The position numbers and the translations under genes were made by a program. The notes beneath the pieces were generated by a model. It made no database searches, was not told the DNA's origin, and was given only the letters and a program-made list of their open reading frames with translations. 9,552 bases of DNA from Candidatus Cloacimonadota bacterium (GTDB lineage Bacteria > Cloacimonadota > Cloacimonadia > Cloacimonadales > TCS61): the NCBI GenBank assembly GCA_016927675.1, contig JAFGMF010000030.1:1-9552 (forward strand). Reading direction: 5' to 3'. This document shows, piece by piece, positions 6,368-9,552 of the stretch. Within the stretch, counting starts at the first letter, position 1, and each line of letters begins with the position of its first letter.

Positions 6368-7475
6368 CTAAAATCTCATCTAGCCCCGGAAGATTCTTGT
6401 GTTTAAATTCTTCATATTGATCAGCCAGAATAGCTTCACGCGATCTTTTCATCAGATCGAGATAAAAATGCAGACTGTGGATGGAAGCCAGTTGCATCCC
6501 CAGAAGCTCATCCACACTGAACAGATGCCTCAGGTAAGCTCTGCTGAAATTCCTGCAGGTATAACAGGAACAATCATTGTCAACCGGGCGAAAATCTTCT
6601 CTGTATCTGGCTGCCTTGATAATCAACTTTCCCTTGGCAGTAAAAAGAGTCCCTTTTCTGGCATTCCTGGTGGGCATAACACAATCAAACATATCGATCC
6701 CATTATCAATATTATCAAGCAGGTCAGACGGTGTTCCTACTCCCATAAGATAGCGGGGTTTATCTTCAGGAAGCAGACCGTGAAGCAGTTCAGTGATCTT
6801 GAGCAAGTCCTGCTTATCTTCTCCGACAGCCAGACCACCGATTGCGTAACCCGGAAAATCCATTTCCATCAGCTTTTCGGCACTCTTACACCGTAAATCA
6901 GGATAGATCCCGCCCTGTACTATTCCAAATAAAGCCTGCTCCTCCGGATATTTATGCGCTTTTTTCCCCCTCGCTGCCCAGTCCAGAGTCAATTGTAAAG
7001 AATCTTCCACATATTTTCTGGTAGCCGGAAAGGGTGGACATTCATCGAAAGACATGATAATATCTGCTCCGATCTTATTCTGAATTTCCATAACTTTTTC
7101 CGGTGTAAAAAAGTGATAACTGCCATCAATATGTGATTGAAATCTTACTCCTTCCGGAGTAATTTTTCTTAATCCCCGAAGACTCATGACCTGAAAACCG
7201 CCACTGTCGGTAAGGATCGGTCGCTTCCAGCTCATAAAATTATGCAGTCCGCCAGCCTTACTGATCAAATCATCTCCAGGGCGTAAATAGAGATGATAGG
7301 TATTGCCGAGGATGATCTGAGCACCGACTTTTTCCAGATCCAGCGGAGATAAGGTCTTTACCGTTGCTCTGGTTCCAACCGGCATAAATACAGGAGTTAA
7401 GATCTCTCCCCGAGGTGTTTTCAGAACTCCCGCTCTGGCTTTACCAGATTTTTTTTCTATCTTGAATTCGAATAT
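6360..7475 (-). CDS. tgt: Queuine tRNA-ribosyltransferase (TGT), apparent AUA start
   Basis: Bacterial TGT exchanges guanine 34 of GUN-anticodon tRNAs for preQ1 on the way to queuosine. Counting from AUA at 7475 the protein has 371 residues, and its key residues fall on the E. coli positions as I recall them: Asp90 in TDSGGFQ (E. coli Asp89), Asp144 in FDECPP (143), nucleophile Asp264 in MFDCVMPTR, and zinc ligands Cys302, Cys304, Cys307 and His333. The GIVQGG and GGLAVGE substrate motifs are intact. The first ATG (7385) would remove 30 residues that clearly match the family N-terminus (FEFKIEKKSGKARAGVLKTP... up to TPVFMPVGT). No ATG, GTG or TTG lies in frame between the upstream stop (7509-7511) and that ATG. 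A GAGGG ribosome site (7483-7487) is spaced 7 nt from the AUA. rseP ends 16 nt upstream and the DUF5683-like gene overlaps the 3' end by 8 nt. Function is certain; the start is inferred. Confidence 0.96.
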   Translation of the reverse strand: MFEFKIEKKSGKARAGVLKTPRGEILTPVFMPVGTRATVKTLSPLDLEKVGAQIILGNTYHLYLRPGDDLISKAGGLHNFMSWKRPILTDSGGFQVMSLRGLRKITPEGVRFQSHIDGSYHFFTPEKVMEIQNKIGADIIMSFDECPPFPATRKYVEDSLQLTLDWAARGKKAHKYPEEQALFGIVQGGIYPDLRCKSAEKLMEMDFPGYAIGGLAVGEDKQDLLKITELLHGLLPEDKPRYLMGVGTPSDLLDNIDNGIDMFDCVMPTRNARKGTLFTAKGKLIIKAARYREDFRPVDNDCSCYTCRNFSRAYLRHLFSVDELLGMQLASIHSLHFYLDLMKRSREAILADQYEEFKHKNLPGLDEILDD

Positions 7476-7482
7476 ATTGTTA

Positions 7483-7487
7483 CCCTC
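7483..7487 (-). promoter_or_regulatory. Ribosome binding site that points to the AUA start of tgt
   Basis: The - strand reads GAGGG in the 16-nt gap between the rseP stop and the proposed tgt start, 7 nt before ATA at 7473-7475. There is no ATG, GTG or TTG in any frame between the rseP stop and this ATA. The only CTG, at 7489-7491, reaches a stop after three codons. Confidence 0.65.
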
Positions 7488-7491
7488 GCAG

Positions 7492-8805
7492 TTATCTGTT
7501 ACCGGCTTCTATTTTCTGTTCCATTATCGCCGAATTACGATTGAATATCCTGGTGAAATCGTTTAGAAAGGCAATTACCATAAGACTGAGCAGGATAATG
7601 AGGCCGATATTCTGCATAACAATCTGAACTTTCTGAGACAGTGGTTTGCGGAATATTCCTTCGAGAATACAGAAAAAAATGTGCCCCCCATCAAGAACCG
7701 GAATCGGTAACAGGTTCATGATCATCAGGATTAAACTGATTGCCGCTATAAATGATATAATTGTTCCCCATCCCTTTTGAGCACTCTGTTGAGACATCGT
7801 ATAGATCATCACGGGACCGCCGATGCTGTTTTTCAGAGTTGACGGACGGGATATCATTTTGTACAGAACAGTATAATTTAGAATTATAAATGAAGCAGTT
7901 GAGATAACTCCGTATTCAATACTCCGGATCAGGCCAAAACGTTCATTCATTGTCACAGGTAACTGCTGAGTTATTCCAATGATCATGTTATTGTCAATCA
8001 CATTTTCTTCGAGAGTTATTTTCTTCTCAAAAACCTGTTCACCACGCTTGATCCTGAGATTTACCTGCCCGGTTTTATCACCCGTGATCAGTTCACGCAT
8101 TTCATACCAGTCGGACACCAGTACACTGTCCACGGCTATAATCCGATCTCCTTCCTGCAATCCTGCCCGGTAAGCGGGTAATCCTGGTGAAACTTCTCCT
8201 ACGATCGCCGGTGCAAAGGGCAGTACATCAGTGTACCAGAAATCCGGATCTATTTCCAGCTCCAGATCAATAACTTCGGAATCACGTTGCACCCTGATCA
8301 TGTTCAGTTCATCAGAGTTAGTGTATTTGTATAATTGACTCCAACTCTCAATTTCCTCTCCGTTGCAGATGATTATCTCATCTCCGGGTTGGAATATTTG
8401 ATATTCATTTGTTACAACTTTGCCGATAATCGGAGAAAGATCTTGATAATTTCTGCCGATCAGAAATGTCATGATAAAAAGCAGTAATCCCAGCAACAGA
8501 TTTGCCAGTGGTCCGGAAAAAGTGATCAACGCTCTCTGCCACCAGGTTTTTTTTCTGATCGATCCCGCACTGTCAGTCTTACTATCAGACGGATCTTCCC
8601 CCGCCATTTTAATGTAACCACCGAGGGGGATCAGAGATATCCGGAATTCTGTTTCCCTGCTGCGAAAAGAGATCAGCTTCGGACCGAATCCGAGGGAAAA
8701 TTTCTCTACTTCGACCCGGAAAAATCTGGCTGCCAGAAAATGACCAAACTCATGCACTGTGATCAGTATACCAAGAGCTATAATTGCGCCTATTATATTT
8801 ACCAT
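7492..8805 (-). CDS. rseP: RseP-type site-2 zinc metalloprotease (M50)
   Basis: This inner-membrane protease cuts substrates within the membrane, such as anti-sigma factors in envelope stress or leftover signal peptides. The 437-residue length matches the family (E. coli RseP is about 450). The active-site motif HEFGH (His18, Glu19, His22) sits in the first membrane helix, followed by the FSLGFGPKL and PLGGYIKMAGEDP segments. Further helices lie at about 93-116, 346-365 and 397-415, and the third catalytic motif NLLPIPVLDGGH (364-375) supplies Asp372. Two PDZ domains lie between: a diverged one at about 125-190 and a clearer one at about 198-264, with GLQEGDRIIAVD. AGAAGG about 5 nt before the ATG supports the start. 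It is the first gene of the leftward operon and is divergent from an M23-like envelope gene. Which substrate it cuts cannot be told, as no sigma or anti-sigma gene is present here. Confidence 0.95.
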   Translation of the reverse strand: MVNIIGAIIALGILITVHEFGHFLAARFFRVEVEKFSLGFGPKLISFRSRETEFRISLIPLGGYIKMAGEDPSDSKTDSAGSIRKKTWWQRALITFSGPLANLLLGLLLFIMTFLIGRNYQDLSPIIGKVVTNEYQIFQPGDEIIICNGEEIESWSQLYKYTNSDELNMIRVQRDSEVIDLELEIDPDFWYTDVLPFAPAIVGEVSPGLPAYRAGLQEGDRIIAVDSVLVSDWYEMRELITGDKTGQVNLRIKRGEQVFEKKITLEENVIDNNMIIGITQQLPVTMNERFGLIRSIEYGVISTASFIILNYTVLYKMISRPSTLKNSIGGPVMIYTMSQQSAQKGWGTIISFIAAISLILMIMNLLPIPVLDGGHIFFCILEGIFRKPLSQKVQIVMQNIGLIILLSLMVIAFLNDFTRIFNRNSAIMEQKIEAGNR

Positions 8806-9100
8806 TAAACCTTCTCTAATTATCTCTGATATTTAAGATTACCAATTCCCCACAATTAGATCACAGGTCAAGTTTTTTGCTTTGTTCAGCAGTTTGTGGA
8901 AAAGAACCGGGCAAATAAAATTGACAATTTTCACCGAATCAGAGAAAAAGCCCAAAATAATAAATTGAGAAATGCTATGAAATTGCCTTGTTTTAATATA
9001 ATGGATGGATTAAAATTATATCGCGCTATAGACGCTTCGATCTGTCTCCAGCATGCTTGCTTAGGCTTTTACGGATGACGGATGGTGGGATTTTAATCTC
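8806..9100. promoter_or_regulatory. Divergent intergenic region between rseP and the M23-like gene
   Basis: No convincing gene lies in these 295 bases. For the + strand gene, TATAAT at 8997-9002 is a perfect -10 but lacks a good -35 at normal distance. An alternative pair is TTGTTT (8988-8993) and TAAAAT (9011-9016), with a 17-nt spacer. For the - strand operon, TTGACC lies at 8866-8871, without a clear -10. A 15-bp palindrome, AAAATTGACAATTTT, lies at 8917-8931. Promoters for both directions must be here or nearby, but none is certain. Confidence 0.4.
8988..9016 (+). promoter_or_regulatory. Candidate promoter of the M23-like gene
   Basis: TTGTTT at 8988-8993 and TAAAAT at 9011-9016 are separated by 17 nt, the ideal sigma-70 spacing. 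A perfect TATAAT at 8997-9002 overlaps the spacer. Either would give a leader of about 75-95 nt before the GTG at 9101. This is a motif match only, in AT-rich DNA. Confidence 0.35.
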
Positions 9101-9552
9101 GTGAAACATTATATAATTATTTTTCTCAGTGTTATTCTTATACTAAACATTTCCTGTCGGAAGCAGACAGAAAAATCAATTCCTGAAATTGATCCTTTTA
9201 TCTATAAATCCGGTTCTCTCCAGAAAGGAGAAACCCTTGCCAATGCACTTATCGATCGAGACATCGAGAATGGAAAAGTATACCAGGCAGTAAACATCCT
9301 TGACAAGATATATAACCTTCGCAGGTCACATCCGGGAGATAGTTTTACGGTTAAAATAGATACCTTGGGGATCATCCATGAATTGATCTATAAACCCGAT
9401 CAACAGCATATTTACAGCGTCATAAGGGATACACTTGATCAATTCTATACTAAGATTGATACAGTTTCCTTTAAAAAAATTATTCAGATCTGTGAGGGAG
9501 AAATTGAGTCGTCCCTATATCAGGCGATTATCGACCAGGGAGAAGGAAGCGC
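9101..9552 (+). CDS. Lipoprotein-like OapA/M23-type peptidase, N-terminal part (cut by window end)
   Basis: The window ends after 150 codons, before any catalytic domain. The N-terminus has a Lys-His start, a hydrophobic segment (residues 4-17) and a cysteine at 19 in LNISC, so it is probably a lipoprotein; Asn at position -3 makes the lipobox imperfect. Residues 38-100 (GSLQKGETLANAL, then LRRSHPGDSF and a short beta-rich stretch) resemble the LysM-like/OapA region found ahead of M23 peptidases such as MepM or Csd3. GEIESSLYQA (133-142) matches the 'G-x-I-x-S-S-L' element of the next domain in those proteins. The family therefore suggests a peptidoglycan endopeptidase acting in the periplasm, but the HxxxD/HxH zinc site of M23 would lie beyond the window. 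The GTG start at 9101 has GGTGGGA (9084-9090) about 10 nt upstream. It is divergent from rseP. Confidence 0.8.
   Translation, partial: MKHYIIIFLSVILILNISCRKQTEKSIPEIDPFIYKSGSLQKGETLANALIDRDIENGKVYQAVNILDKIYNLRRSHPGDSFTVKIDTLGIIHELIYKPDQQHIYSVIRDTLDQFYTKIDTVSFKKIIQICEGEIESSLYQAIIDQGEGS

Noticed and set aside
6399..6896. A 165-codon frame opposite tgt
   Set aside because: It is antisense to a certain, highly conserved gene and its translation has no family features.
6360..7385. tgt starting at the first ATG (7385)
   Set aside because: It removes 30 residues that match the TGT N-terminus, including the strands leading into the PVGT motif.
7449..7456. The A8 run in tgt as a programmed frameshift or phase switch
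   Set aside because: The long frame is already continuous through it, and no alternative start in another frame would be joined by slippage.
8893..8902. TGTGGAAAA as a DnaA box, suggesting an origin
   Set aside because: It is a single near-match without clustered boxes, an AT-rich unwinding element or origin-type neighbours such as dnaA or dnaN.
8896..9078. A 60-codon + strand frame beginning with GTG
   Set aside because: It has no ribosome site, no recognisable motif and covers the probable promoter of the next gene, so it is likely chance.
1..9552. CRISPR array, mobile element or defence island
   Set aside because: There are no spaced repeats, transposase, integrase, tRNA-linked ends or abrupt composition change; almost all coding space is core housekeeping genes.

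Overview
This window looks like chromosomal DNA from a Gram-negative, AT-leaning bacterium (roughly 40% G+C by eye). Signs of a two-membrane envelope are an RseP-type site-2 protease, a probable lipoprotein-anchored M23/OapA-type protein, a secreted orphan protein and a DUF5683-like membrane protein of the kind frequent in the FCB group and related candidate phyla. The organism could belong to Cloacimonadota or a neighbouring lineage, but this rests on gene style only and is a low-confidence guess. I see no tRNA, rRNA, CRISPR, insertion sequence, phage gene or integration scar.

Left edge (1-1044, + strand): a rho-independent terminator of an unseen upstream gene, an AT-rich leader with a short direct repeat and a TTGACA box, then one secreted protein of unknown function (240-944) closed by its own strong terminator. 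It is a free-standing single-gene unit.

Centre (1045-8805, - strand): a compact housekeeping operon read right to left: rseP, tgt, a DUF5683-like gene, cmk, plsC, ispH, rpsA. Neighbours overlap by 8-20 nt or are separated by at most about 20 nt, so translational coupling is likely. The cmk-plsC-ispH-rpsA order is a recurring bacterial cluster. A hairpin with a nine-U tract follows rpsA, and aroK (shikimate kinase) starts three bases beyond that U tract without a Shine-Dalgarno sequence. The genes serve envelope proteolysis, queuosine tRNA modification, CMP/dCMP phosphorylation, phospholipid synthesis, isoprenoid synthesis, translation and aromatic amino acid synthesis.

Right edge (8806-9552): a divergent intergenic region with candidate promoter elements and a 15-bp palindrome, then the start of a + strand gene cut by the window end, encoding a lipoprotein-like N-terminus of an OapA/M23-type cell-wall peptidase.

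The most notable points are: (1) tgt has no ATG, GTG or TTG start that would give a full-length enzyme; homology, residue numbering and a GAGGG ribosome site all point to an AUA start at 7475; (2) the terminator-to-start arrangement at rpsA/aroK; (3) an S1 protein with long acidic tails at both ends. I did not find a convincing new defence or mobile system; this is mostly a core-genome region.
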